Shown here one piece after another: positions 51,260-59,628 of a stretch of 64,000 nucleotides of DNA (position 1 is the first letter of the stretch; the number at the start of each line of letters is the position of its first letter). Under the pieces are notes generated by a model. The model saw only the letters and a program-made list of their open reading frames with translations. It was not told the DNA's origin and did not search any database. The DNA is from Mariniblastus fucicola (lineage in GTDB: Bacteria; Planctomycetota; Planctomycetia; Pirellulales; Pirellulaceae): contig NZ_CP042912.1 in NCBI RefSeq assembly GCF_008087665.1, positions 3,038,001 to 3,102,000 on the forward strand, written 5' to 3'. A program made the translations under genes and the position numbers.

Positions 51260-52302
51260 TCCCGTTTGTCCGTCTTGTCAGCCAGCTTTCGAAAGTACTC
51301 TTCAATCACCGATCGGTAGTGTGGCGGAAGATCTTTGGACATGTCTGCCAGTGCGGCATCCCGTTCGGCCGGGTCAAGGTCGCCCCAGCTACCTCCGTCC
51401 GTCTGACGCTTACTGCGAACTTCGCCCGATCCTTGACCAGAAAGCCGTTGCTCTCGGTCAGCGGGCGATGTCGGTTGAGGGCTGCCTTGCGATTGAGCCA
51501 TCTGCATTTGTCTCTGCTGCTCTTCAAGTCGCTCGATCAGCTTGTCCAGCTTTTCAATCACGTCTTCTTCTTTGTTGCGGACCCGCGTTCCACTTCGATT
51601 CAACTCGGTTCGTCGTCGAATATCGCCCATCATTCGAGAAATTTCATCGAGGGAATCTGCCTCCAACCGTTTCATGTCGGCGATCATCAGCTTGGCCAAC
51701 ACGTTGTACCGCCGCGGCAATTGATCAGCGTTTTCCTGCAACTGTTTGAGCGTAACGATACATTCTTTCGGCTTGAGCAGTTGATGTTGCATCAGTCCAC
51801 GACAATAGAGCAGCGTCGCTGGATCCAGTACGTCTTCGATTTCCAGCTGTTCCAATTGCAAGAGCGATTCGTCAAAGAGTTCTTTTCTGGCCAGCCAGCG
51901 GCCGTACAGTAAACGAACATGATTGCGTACGAAATTGTGCCGTGACTCGTTATCCAGCAAACCACTGGTTTGAATCAAATCGTCGGGCTGGGCGTTCGCG
52001 AGCGTTTGCACGAATCGGGCGACGTCGGCATCGCCAATCTCGATTCCCTGAATGACATGATCGATCAAGTCTCCCGAGCTGGCGTCCGCTGAACTTAAGT
52101 ACTCACGAACCAGTTTTGCCGCTCGGTCGTCAACTTTGGATTCCAGCAGCCACGCTTCGAAGCTGGCCAGAATGGTTACGCTGTCAGCCTGCCGCCAGGT
52201 CGCGTCTTTGCGAATGGCAGTTTGCGCCGAGCACGCCGAGGTGGCGAACAGGATTAGAAATGCGATCGTGATGCAATGGTGGGAAATCAGTCTCAAGCAC
52301 AT
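51256..52302 (-). CDS. Exported helical-repeat protein, translationally coupled to the NPCBM-like gene
   Basis: The 348-residue protein has a signal peptide (about 8-27, A-C-S-A-Q) followed by mainly helical sequence. TPR-like pairs cover about 90-225 (L-L-Y-G-R-W-L-A-R-K-E-L-F-D-E-S-L-L-Q-L). A strong coiled coil follows at about 245-285 (E-D-V-I-E-K-L-D-K-L-I-E-R-L-E-E-Q-Q), then a Gln/Ser/Pro/Gly-rich linker and a C-terminal D-P-A-E-R-D-A-A-L-A-D-M and L-P-P-H-Y-R-S-V-I-E-E-Y-F-R-K-L-A. That final segment recurs in planctomycete proteins of unknown role. The frame is open to 52347; ATG 52302 is taken because the signal peptide begins there. The overlap of stop and next start indicates an operon of two. 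Confidence 0.75.
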   Translation of the reverse strand: MCLRLISHHCITIAFLILFATSACSAQTAIRKDATWRQADSVTILASFEAWLLESKVDDRAAKLVREYLSSADASSGDLIDHVIQGIEIGDADVARFVQTLANAQPDDLIQTSGLLDNESRHNFVRNHVRLLYGRWLARKELFDESLLQLEQLEIEDVLDPATLLYCRGLMQHQLLKPKECIVTLKQLQENADQLPRRYNVLAKLMIADMKRLEADSLDEISRMMGDIRRRTELNRSGTRVRNKEEDVIEKLDKLIERLEEQQRQMQMAQSQGSPQPTSPADREQRLSGQGSGEVRSKRQTDGGSWGDLDPAERDAALADMSKDLPPHYRSVIEEYFRKLADKTDKRE

Positions 52303-52474
52303 TGGCGAAACTTTCTGATTGGTGCAAAACATCCCCACATGCTCCATTATACCACACGGTTAGCCGAAAAAGCTATCGCGGCGTTTCGTCGTTGCGGCAG
52401 AGAAACGCTAAGGACGTTCCTTGCATATGGAATCGAAAGTCGAAGCTCGCAAATTTCACGCTGTTCCGTGTGTG

Positions 52475-53944
52475 CTACGGCAGCTCGACAGCCCCGTTCG
52501 CTCGTCGCCAACCGTCGAGCTTGATCTCCAAGCCCTGTTGGACAGAGCTCTCAGCTGGCTGTTTCGCCAAGTTCGAATACTCGTTCGGATCTGACGCGTA
52601 GTCGTACAACTCCTGTCCCAAGTCACCGTTTGCCCATTGCGTGAACCGATGTTGATGCGTTCGAATCGAATAACCTTTGACTCGCTTTTTCGTAAATTCC
52701 TTGTGCGTCCAACGTGCTCGACTCACCGTCATCGAAATCACAAACTCGTTAACCTCCGCAACTGGATCCTTCAGGATGGGGACAAGGCTTTTGCCGAGAA
52801 CATGTTTGGGGACCGAAACGTTGGCCAGTTCGCCAAGAGTCGGATAGAGGTCGATCAGTCCAACCAGTGACGCTGTCGAGTTGCCCTTCGGCAGATCTGG
52901 ATCCGAGATCACCATCGGAACGCGACAGCCGCCCTCAAACAGGTCGCTCTTCTGCCACAATCCGTGAGCGCCAAGGTGATAGCCGTGATCCGAAACGAAC
53001 ACGACGGTCGTGTTGTCCTTCAAGCCAAGTCGTTCGACCGCATCGAGGATTCGGCCTAACTGATCGTCCATCATCGAAATCGATGCGTAATAGGCTTGAA
53101 TGATCTTCTTTCGTTTTTCGACGCCAAGTCCAAGTTGCTTGGGGCGATCCATTAGCGCGGCCAACGGAATGTCGTCTCGGTCTCCGTCGAGTTGCATCGT
53201 CGGTTCAATTTTGTCGAGCGGATAATGCTCGAAGAATTCAGGCGAAGCGACGAAGGGAGTGTGGGGTCGGTAAAACCCAACCGCCAGGAAAAACGGCTTG
53301 CCTGTTTTCGATGGATGATGGGAATCCAAAAGCTTGATCGCTTCCGTCGCAGCAATTCCATCGGTGTGCTCTTCAGGTTTGCTTTTTAAATTGAGCCAAC
53401 TGAGTGTTCCGCCGAACTGTCCCTTTTGCAGCGTATTGATCTGGTCATGGACTTCTCGATCGATGCCGCGAGGATTAACGACCGTGTCCCACGACGCCGC
53501 GTCATCCATTCCGTCTTCACCAATTTGCATCGGGACGTTGTAGTGATAGATCTTGCCGACTCGGCCCGCCCAGTATCCCTGGTTGCGAAACATCTGCGGC
53601 ATCGTTACGACGTTTGGCAATTTGTCGCGAAAGAAAATTCCATTGGTGATCACGCCAGTTTGATCCGGATACAAACCAGTCATCATCGACGACCGGCTGG
53701 GATTGCAAACGGGATACTGACAATAGGCTCTGTCGAAACGCGTCCCCCGTTCCGCAAGCCGATCAATATTCGGCGTCTGAACCAATTCGTCGCCGTAACA
53801 GCCAAGATCGCAATTGCAATCGTCTGTCATGATCAACAGCACGTTTCGCTTGGCCGGCGTCGTATCCTGTGCCAAGCATGTTGCCGCGGTGGCGACCGCA
53901 GTCACCAACCAAAACAGCGACAGAACAGAGAGCCTAATTTGCAT
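52475..53944 (-). CDS. Secreted sulfatase, iduronate-2-sulfatase-like
   Basis: The 489-residue enzyme has a signal peptide (about 1-25, C-L-A-Q), the metal site L-L-I-M-T-D-D-C-N, and the activation motif V-C-N-P-S-R-S-S-M-M-T-G in which Cys80 becomes formylglycine. It also has F-F-L-A-V-G-F-Y-R-P-H-T-P-F, which is characteristic of the iduronate-2-sulfatase/choline-sulfatase-like branch, and F-V-S-D-H-G-Y-H-L-G-A-H-G-L-W-Q-K. All residues needed for a functional type I sulfatase appear present. Its first 11 bases overlap the end of the neighbouring sulfatase gene, so the two form an operon. The substrate is probably a sulfated polysaccharide. Confidence 0.94.
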   Translation of the reverse strand: MQIRLSVLSLFWLVTAVATAATCLAQDTTPAKRNVLLIMTDDCNCDLGCYGDELVQTPNIDRLAERGTRFDRAYCQYPVCNPSRSSMMTGLYPDQTGVITNGIFFRDKLPNVVTMPQMFRNQGYWAGRVGKIYHYNVPMQIGEDGMDDAASWDTVVNPRGIDREVHDQINTLQKGQFGGTLSWLNLKSKPEEHTDGIAATEAIKLLDSHHPSKTGKPFFLAVGFYRPHTPFVASPEFFEHYPLDKIEPTMQLDGDRDDIPLAALMDRPKQLGLGVEKRKKIIQAYYASISMMDDQLGRILDAVERLGLKDNTTVVFVSDHGYHLGAHGLWQKSDLFEGGCRVPMVISDPDLPKGNSTASLVGLIDLYPTLGELANVSVPKHVLGKSLVPILKDPVAEVNEFVISMTVSRARWTHKEFTKKRVKGYSIRTHQHRFTQWANGDLGQELYDYASDPNEYSNLAKQPAESSVQQGLEIKLDGWRRANGAVELP

Positions 53945-55517
53945 TTTTGTTTACCGGTTTTTCGAGGACCATGTCGGAAGGAAAGTCTGCGGCCTTGTCG
54001 CCTTTGCGAGTCTTCAGGCGTTTGTTCTGCGAGCTGCCTCGCGGAGCATTCAGAGGAATATCCATTCCGCCAAGCTCCTCCATCATCGAATACAGCCGGT
54101 CTTCCATCTCTTTTTTTCTGGCTTGGTGTTCCCGAGACCGAATCAGGTTATTCTGCTCCATCGGATCGGCCTGGATGTCAAAGAACTCATCCGTGTCCCA
54201 CAGCCCGTAGTAGGTCGTGTACTTGTATTTGTCGCTTCGCAACGAGAAAACGGTCGGCGACTGTGGGAAGTTCTTCTCCCAGTAGTACGCGTACAGGAAA
54301 TAGTCACGCCATGGAACGTCCTTGCCCTGAGTCAGCGAAACAAAGCTGTCGCCGTCCATGTGCGGCGGCTTTTCAAGACCCATCGCTTCCATGACTGTTG
54401 GAGCGATGTCGATGTTGGCAACCATTTTCTCAACGGTCGATCCGCCTTCGAAAAGTTCCGGGCACTGAACCAGCATCGGGACGCGGATCGAAGTTTCATA
54501 GGCGACTCGTTTGTCAATCAGACCGTGTTCGCCAAACATGAACCCGTTGTCGCCCATGTAGATGACGAGAGTTTCGTCATGGATTCCCATCTTCTTCAAC
54601 TGATCCATCACAGCGCCGACACTATCGTCAACCGAGCACAGCGATTCGCAGTAGCGTTTGTAATATTTTTCAATATTCAAAGCACTGTGATACGGAAAGT
54701 CGACTCCGTGCCAGGAGTTTCGTTGATCCAGCAACCATCGCGGGCGGTTCAAATTGTTCTCTGTCAGTTCTTTCTCGCTGGCCGGACGATCGAATGGCTT
54801 GTTCGCAAACCTGTCGTTGTACTTTTCTTCCGGAGTGAAATTCGCGTGCACAGCCTTGTGTGAAAGATACAAAAAGAACGGTTCGTCGCTGTCCTTCTGC
54901 TGCTCCAGAAAATCCATCGCGTACTTCGTCAGCAGCGTTGTGATGTAGCCGTCCTGTTTCACACGTTCGCCATTGACGTTCAGCGTGTAGTTCGGTCCGG
55001 GCGGCAGGTAAAACCCCTGTCCCTTGAAACTGACCCAATAGTCAAAACCTGGCCGCGGGTCATCGTGGTGACCACCCATGTGCCACTTGCCAACATAGCC
55101 CGTTTTGTATCCAGCCTTTTGCAAATACTGCGGAAAGAATTGAGTTCCCTCGGGCACCAGTCGCTGGTTGTCGATCACGCGATGCCGAAAAGTGTACAGT
55201 CCTGTCAGGATCGACGCACGGCTTGGCGAGCACAGTGACGTTGTCACGAAAGCGTTCTTCATGTGAACGCCGTTGCGAGCCATCGCATCCATGTGCGGCG
55301 TTTCCGCAAACTGATGACCCATGAAGCTCATTGCATCGTAACGATGGTCATCGGACAAGATGAACACGACGTTCCGCGGCTTGGCTCCTTTTATTTTCAC
55401 AGGTTCCACATTGTCTGGAACAGGAACGACATCGTTCGCATGAGCCTGAGAGGCGGTGAAGCAGAGAAGTGTTCCTGCGACAGCACAGCATAGGGAACAA
55501 AGAAGGGCACGGCTCAT
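53934..55517 (-). CDS. Secreted sulfatase, N-acetylglucosamine-6-sulfatase/arylsulfatase-like
   Basis: A 527-residue type I sulfatase with signal peptide (about 8-27, S-Q-A-H-A-N). Visible are V-F-I-L-S-D-D-H-R-Y-D, activation motif L-C-S-P-S-R-A-S-I-L-T-G (Cys96 is converted to formylglycine), G-K-W-H-M-G-G-H, the active-site H-K-A-V-H-A-N-F, and Y-M-G-D-N-G-F-M-F-G-E-H-G. The length and the G-K-W-H-M-G and K-A-V-H motifs suit GlcNAc-6-sulfatase-like members. It is the first gene of the sulfatase pair, and the following sulfatase gene starts inside its last codons. Different sulfatases encoded together suggest stepwise attack on one polysaccharide. Confidence 0.94.
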   Translation of the reverse strand: MSRALLCSLCCAVAGTLLCFTASQAHANDVVPVPDNVEPVKIKGAKPRNVVFILSDDHRYDAMSFMGHQFAETPHMDAMARNGVHMKNAFVTTSLCSPSRASILTGLYTFRHRVIDNQRLVPEGTQFFPQYLQKAGYKTGYVGKWHMGGHHDDPRPGFDYWVSFKGQGFYLPPGPNYTLNVNGERVKQDGYITTLLTKYAMDFLEQQKDSDEPFFLYLSHKAVHANFTPEEKYNDRFANKPFDRPASEKELTENNLNRPRWLLDQRNSWHGVDFPYHSALNIEKYYKRYCESLCSVDDSVGAVMDQLKKMGIHDETLVIYMGDNGFMFGEHGLIDKRVAYETSIRVPMLVQCPELFEGGSTVEKMVANIDIAPTVMEAMGLEKPPHMDGDSFVSLTQGKDVPWRDYFLYAYYWEKNFPQSPTVFSLRSDKYKYTTYYGLWDTDEFFDIQADPMEQNNLIRSREHQARKKEMEDRLYSMMEELGGMDIPLNAPRGSSQNKRLKTRKGDKAADFPSDMVLEKPVNKNAN

Positions 55518-55603
55518 TCTGATTTCCTGAGAAAGAGGTTGTGGTCAAGCCTCTATCTTAAATCGGAACGGAGTCGCCGCCAATCTGCCGTTTGATCAGC
55601 GCA

Positions 55604-55633
55604 TAAAAAAAGCCCGGTGCGATAACCGGGCTT
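55604..55633 (-). terminator. Intrinsic terminator of the methyltransferase gene
   Basis: On the minus strand the stem AAGCCCGGT/ACCGGGCTT with a six-base loop is followed by a run of T. It lies 20 bases after the methyltransferase stop and upstream of the sulfatase pair. Confidence 0.9.
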
Positions 55634-55653
55634 AACTTCTTCGGCCAGACCAA

Positions 55654-56484
55654 CTACTTGATCCATTCACCGTGGAGGTTATCCAGTAGGCCTGGAACTT
55701 TCGATGCGACAATTTCAGTGCGGCCGATATGTGGTGTGTCAAACTGTTGACGATAGAAGATCAGCTTCATCTCGACGAAGCCGGCCCATTTTAGGATGTC
55801 AGCACAGACTTTCGGGCCTGTTGGATACCATTTCAAACCGTGGACTCCCGACATCACGTTTTCTGTGCTTTCCCAGCCAGCTTTCATGCTGCCGTCTGGT
55901 TCGCCCCAAGTCGTCGAGGTGTTGAAAAACATGACTTCGTTGGTCAGGTCAGCCGCGATCTTCAATCCAGTGATTGGATCTGGCAGGTGATAGAAGATGC
56001 CTTTGAACATGGTGATGTCCGACGGCGTCAAGTTTTGTGACGGAATGTCGTAGAGATCGTTGACACAAAACTGAATTCGATCAGTTGGCGCAATCTTGCG
56101 TTGAGCTTTGACAAAGCGAGCCTGTTTGATCCAGTGCTCACGAACATCGAAACCGAACGCGGCTTTGATTTCTCGCTCCCGAGTCCAAAAGCAGTATCCG
56201 CCCGCGTTGCAGGCGCAATCCAGGAACGTTTTGCCCTGAAGACCATCGGTGTAGATCGAGTCGATCTGCTTGAGGAACAGATCGCGAAGCTGAAGCAGGC
56301 TAACGTCTCCGCCTTGTCCGCCTTCTTCGCGACCACGCTTAACGCCGTCTTCTACGAAAACCTGACCGGTGTTCAGATCGTCGGTAAGCTGAATGTTCAT
56401 GTGCCACGGACCAAGCGTTTTGATTCGCTTGACCAAGGTTTCACGGTCGAGTTTCTTCGGGGCTGGAGAAGGTGCGATGCTCAT
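55654..56484 (-). CDS. Class I SAM-dependent methyltransferase, CmoB/DUF1698-like
   Basis: The 276-residue protein has the SAM-binding motif F-L-D-C-A-C-N-A-G-G-Y-C-F-W-T (family usually D-x-G-x-G; here the first Gly is Cys), G-F-D-V-R-E-H-W-I as the acidic strand-two residue region, and F-K-G-I-F-Y-H-L-P-D-P as motif post-II. The N-terminal L-G-P-W-H-M-N-I-Q-L recalls CmoB-type tRNA wobble methyltransferases, and so does the length. The target is unknown, and methylation of a small molecule or glycan is also possible. AGAGGAAACG precedes the ATG at 56484; the frame is open further to 56568. It is the terminal gene of the minus-strand run that includes the FAD oxidoreductase, mtdB-like and fae genes, separated by about 185 bases. 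Confidence 0.83.
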   Translation of the reverse strand: MSIAPSPAPKKLDRETLVKRIKTLGPWHMNIQLTDDLNTGQVFVEDGVKRGREEGGQGGDVSLLQLRDLFLKQIDSIYTDGLQGKTFLDCACNAGGYCFWTREREIKAAFGFDVREHWIKQARFVKAQRKIAPTDRIQFCVNDLYDIPSQNLTPSDITMFKGIFYHLPDPITGLKIAADLTNEVMFFNTSTTWGEPDGSMKAGWESTENVMSGVHGLKWYPTGPKVCADILKWAGFVEMKLIFYRQQFDTPHIGRTEIVASKVPGLLDNLHGEWIK

Positions 56485-56669
56485 CGTTTCCTCTTTATTT
56501 CGTCGGGCATTTGTTCCTGAACTGACCGTTTCAGAACATGGATTCCGTCGCGAGGGTAGCAAAACCACATCATCGGAAAAACGCCAGTCAACGCAGGAGT
56601 GCTAGCTATGTGTGACGGTACAAGGGCGAGCCTGCGCGAGCGGTACAACAATGCTCCGCAGAGCGGCCG

Positions 56670-57974
56670 TCAAACGGTTTCGGCAGAACGAATCGCGTTC
56701 AGTTTTTCGACGAGAGCGTGGCTGGATCGAACTGCGGACTCCAAAAGTGGAACGCCCGGCGATGCATACGATCCGACGAACCAAACGTTGCGTCTTCGCG
56801 AGTGTAAATCATCAAGTGCGGCATGAAGCTGTTCACTTTTCGAATCGACCAGCGGACGCTGGAGCACCGATGAGTAGAGTACTTTTTCAGCAGCGATCTC
56901 GCCCGGGAAGATCGAATGAAAGACGTCGATATCGGTCGTCCACTGCCTGTGAAATCGGTTCATCCAAACGGTACAGGTCGCTGTTTGGTGCGAATGTCGT
57001 TGAAAGTTGAAAGTGCCCCAGTCGTTCCGTCTTTCAGGTAGAACGCTACTGTCGGTGTGAACAGTGACGGGAACTTCGGTGTATCGAAACTGATCCAACA
57101 ATGAAGCTTCGTCCGGGAAATCCTCCGCCACCAATCGGCTGGCGTGATTGGCCTGTGTCGCGAGGATCACATGTTCAAACTTGAGGTCTTCTCCGCCGAC
57201 TCTTACGAATGCCGATGCAGGGTCGCTGTGAACTTTGTCCACGACTGAATTGAAACGTACTTCTCCAACGCCATCAAGCAACGCGTTGGCAGCATGTGCA
57301 GATCCCGCCACGGTTCGCATCAGCGGGTGGTTTCCATCTGTGATACTCCGCAGCGCGGAAAGGACGACAAAGCACGGATAGTTCAGCAGGTCTTTCGTCG
57401 GGCAAGTGAACACAGTGGAAGTCAGCACCGGAAACAGGAAGCCTTCCAAAAATGCAGTGTTGTCTTCCGAGCTTGGCAAGCTGCTAACAAAATCACCGAA
57501 CGTCGTCGCGTCGCTTGACGGTCCCTGTAAACAATCCGTGGCTGCTGCGCGAAATTGCTTGAGTGATCCAAGCAATCTGCGTGCATTCGCATTGAACACG
57601 CTGGTCATCGCGACAGAGGAATACGGCAGCTTGACTTTCAGCAAAACTTCGCTGTTGTGGGAAAATGTCTGGTGGCTGTCCACAGGTTCAAATTCCACAC
57701 CAGCGTCGCGATAAAGTTGCGTGACCGCGGGCCACAGCGAGGCGTTGAACATGCGCGAAGGAACGTCGCCTGGCATTGGTCCATCGGCCGAGTCAATGAA
57801 CGCTGAGAAGTCCCGGGAATGAGCCGACAGCCCTGGTGCCGACCCTTTTTCAAAAATCGTTACGTGGCATCCTTGCCTGGAAAGCAACCAAGCGGTTGAC
57901 AGGCCAGCCATGCCGCTGCCAACGATTGCGATTCGTGTTTTTGGAAGAGTGCTGATCAGTGTTGCCGTGAAAAT
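56670..57974 (-). CDS. FAD-dependent oxidoreductase (amine oxidase/desaturase fold) without canonical start codon
   Basis: A flavoprotein of about 413-434 residues. The dinucleotide-binding motif I-A-I-V-G-S-G-M-A-G-L-S-T-A-W-L-L requires translation to begin upstream of the first ATG (57911), which lies within the motif. Between the in-frame stop of the mtdB-like gene (57996) and that ATG there is no ATG, GTG or TTG in frame. Only ATT (57974), CTG (57959) or ATC (57956, 57932) are available, so the boundary given is the longest option. The C-terminal FAD motif G-S-Y-A-S-P-G-V-P-L-L-E-S-A is present. The fold resembles the predicted NAD/FAD-binding COG2907/COG3349 type. The substrate is unknown. 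Confidence 0.75.
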   Translation of the reverse strand: MFTATLISTLPKTRIAIVGSGMAGLSTAWLLSRQGCHVTIFEKGSAPGLSAHSRDFSAFIDSADGPMPGDVPSRMFNASLWPAVTQLYRDAGVEFEPVDSHQTFSHNSEVLLKVKLPYSSVAMTSVFNANARRLLGSLKQFRAAATDCLQGPSSDATTFGDFVSSLPSSEDNTAFLEGFLFPVLTSTVFTCPTKDLLNYPCFVVLSALRSITDGNHPLMRTVAGSAHAANALLDGVGEVRFNSVVDKVHSDPASAFVRVGGEDLKFEHVILATQANHASRLVAEDFPDEASLLDQFRYTEVPVTVHTDSSVLPERRNDWGTFNFQRHSHQTATCTVWMNRFHRQWTTDIDVFHSIFPGEIAAEKVLYSSVLQRPLVDSKSEQLHAALDDLHSRRRNVWFVGSYASPGVPLLESAVRSSHALVEKLNAIRSAETV

Positions 57975-57995
57975 GTTGGCGGTGAAAAATGGGAC

Positions 57996-58889
57996 TCAAC
58001 CGACAATCGTTTTTCCGATCGCGTGAATCTGGTGGACTTCAAGAACGCTGTCGTTGGATTCAAACAGGCTCTCAATACACTTGCGGTGAATCTTCATCTT
58101 TAACCCGCCAACACCGATCGCGCCGTAACAGATCGTTTCGCCTCGAGTTTCCGCTTTGTCCATCACTTCGACGCCATGAATGCCCGCCGGCGGAACCGCA
58201 TTCACGTCGACGACGACTTTTGGGGCCTTTTCCAACCAGCCTTCGGGCAACAGTTCGATTCCTGCAGCGCCCGCAGCGAATACAACATCGGAGCCATCAA
58301 CTGCCGGCAACGCGTCCTTGGCCTCAGCCGTTTCCAACGGTTCAAGGGTCACGCCATCGGCGCCTGCTACGGCAATCCGACGGCAAACTTCTTCAGCACG
58401 CTGCAACTTGCGAGAGCAAATTCTAATTGTGACCGTTTCGTTCGAGGCATCGGCTTCCTTGGCCAAAATTTGAGCGATGCGAATCCCAACCGGTCCGGTC
58501 GCGGCCAAAATCGTGACCGTCAGCCCGTCCCAGGAAACGTGTTTGCCAGCGGAAAGCACCGCCGCCGCCGCAGTCGTATTGCATCCATTGGGGTCAGACA
58601 TCAGCGACACTCGCATTGGGCCGAAGAAAGCCGATTTCGCTTTCTCGACCAACGCTTCGGTGCGATCCACGTTCGAACCACCGAAAAACAGAGCCGTCGA
58701 TCTCAGGTCGTCAATCGAGCGGGTGAAAATGCAGCCATGAACCAGTCCGGTAACGTCGTCTTCCGAGACAGCGCCGTGCGTCAACAGTTGCTCAACGCCC
58801 GAGTCGATCGCGACGACCGAATCAAACACACTCGGGTGAGCGTCGGGGTCGATCTGAACAAGAATTCGCTTTTTAGAGTTGGCTGTCAT
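57996..58889 (-). CDS. mtdB: NAD(P)-dependent methylene-tetrahydromethanopterin dehydrogenase (MtdB/MtdC-like)
   Basis: This enzyme oxidises methylene-H4MPT to methenyl-H4MPT, the second step of formaldehyde oxidation after Fae. The 297-residue protein has the N-terminal substrate domain with D-P-N-G-C-N-T-T-A-A-A-A-V, and a Rossmann nucleotide domain (I-L-A-A-T-G-P-V-G-I-R-I-A, then R-I-C-S-R-K as cofactor-specificity loop). D-V-N-A-V-P-P-A-G-I and Y-G-A-I-G-V-G-G follow. Length and motif order match MtdB/MtdC proteins of methylotrophs and planctomycetes. NAD versus NADP preference cannot be read safely. It is encoded between fae and the FAD oxidoreductase on the same strand, with a gap of about 105 bases to fae. 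Confidence 0.92.
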   Translation of the reverse strand: MTANSKKRILVQIDPDAHPSVFDSVVAIDSGVEQLLTHGAVSEDDVTGLVHGCIFTRSIDDLRSTALFFGGSNVDRTEALVEKAKSAFFGPMRVSLMSDPNGCNTTAAAAVLSAGKHVSWDGLTVTILAATGPVGIRIAQILAKEADASNETVTIRICSRKLQRAEEVCRRIAVAGADGVTLEPLETAEAKDALPAVDGSDVVFAAGAAGIELLPEGWLEKAPKVVVDVNAVPPAGIHGVEVMDKAETRGETICYGAIGVGGLKMKIHRKCIESLFESNDSVLEVHQIHAIGKTIVG

Positions 58890-58995
58890 GGCTACGCTTT
58901 TACAGTTGCGAAAAAAAAGACTCGCAGCGAAAGAGCCACCAGAAAACGATGGCTCAATCAGTTGCGAGCTTGATAGGATTCGGAATGGTCCGAAA

Positions 58996-59493
58996 CTAGA
59001 ATCCGCGGAACGGGTGAGCCGCTTCTTCTTTTTGCGAAATCATTTCGTCCGCAGTCGGCGATCCGTTCATGGCGTTTGCAATCGCCATCTTTGTCGCGCT
59101 GTAGTTGTAGTCGTAGATCTTTTTGTCATCATCAGCTTCCGGGTGAATGAACACGCCGCAAACGCAAACCAGATCTTCTGCCTGGTCCTTGGGAATGACA
59201 CCATCAGCAACGCTGTCAGCAACAGCCTTGGCAACGGCTGCCTGAGCAGGGCCGAACATCTGGACGGCTTGCTTCATGCCTTTGATCGTGACTTTCGTGA
59301 TCATGACAGTCGCTGGCTTGACTGCAACGTTAGGAGTCAATACGGCAAGAAGGTTTGTGTGGCCTTCTGACTGAGTCGACAATGCGTTGGCGAAAGCCGT
59401 TCCGACAGGACCCGACTTGCTGCCGATCATCAAATCGATATGAGCGATTTCGTTACCATCGCCATCGAGGGCTTCACCAATAAACATGGACAT
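58996..59493 (-). CDS. fae: Formaldehyde-activating enzyme Fae
   Basis: Fae condenses formaldehyde with tetrahydromethanopterin to methylene-H4MPT in the cytoplasm. The 165-residue protein begins F-I-G-E-A-L-x-G-D-G-N-E-I-A-H-I-D-L, which contains the conserved catalytic His (here His18), and continues G-P-V-G-x-A-F-A-N and G-P-A-Q-A-A-V-A-K-A-V-A-D, all hallmarks of Fae. The start ATG at 59493 has AGGAG eight bases before it. The open frame extends to 59538 but lacks such a site. It heads the minus-strand C1 run (fae, mtdB-like, FAD oxidoreductase, methyltransferase) and is divergent from the ATP-grasp gene. Confidence 0.96.
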   Translation of the reverse strand: MSMFIGEALDGDGNEIAHIDLMIGSKSGPVGTAFANALSTQSEGHTNLLAVLTPNVAVKPATVMITKVTIKGMKQAVQMFGPAQAAVAKAVADSVADGVIPKDQAEDLVCVCGVFIHPEADDDKKIYDYNYSATKMAIANAMNGSPTADEMISQKEEAAHPFRGF

Positions 59494-59500
59494 AAACGGA

Positions 59501-59505
59501 CTCCT
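59501..59505 (-). promoter_or_regulatory. Ribosome-binding site fixing the fae start
   Basis: AGGAG on the minus strand, seven bases upstream of ATG 59493. It excludes the longer frame to 59538 and the internal ATG at 59487. Confidence 0.75.
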
Positions 59506-59628
59506 GTTATACGTTGCGATGCGGACTTTCTGGACCACATCAGGTCATTAAGTGTTACCCCGAAAGGCTATCAAACCACATGACGCATGACAACCAGCCC
59601 CGACCGCTCAAAATTGTAGATATCCACG

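Noticed and set aside
53426-54863. Two long overlapping plus-strand frames (322 and 349 codons)
   Set aside because: They are antisense to the two clear sulfatase genes and show the same Arg/His-rich shadow composition; they also overlap each other.
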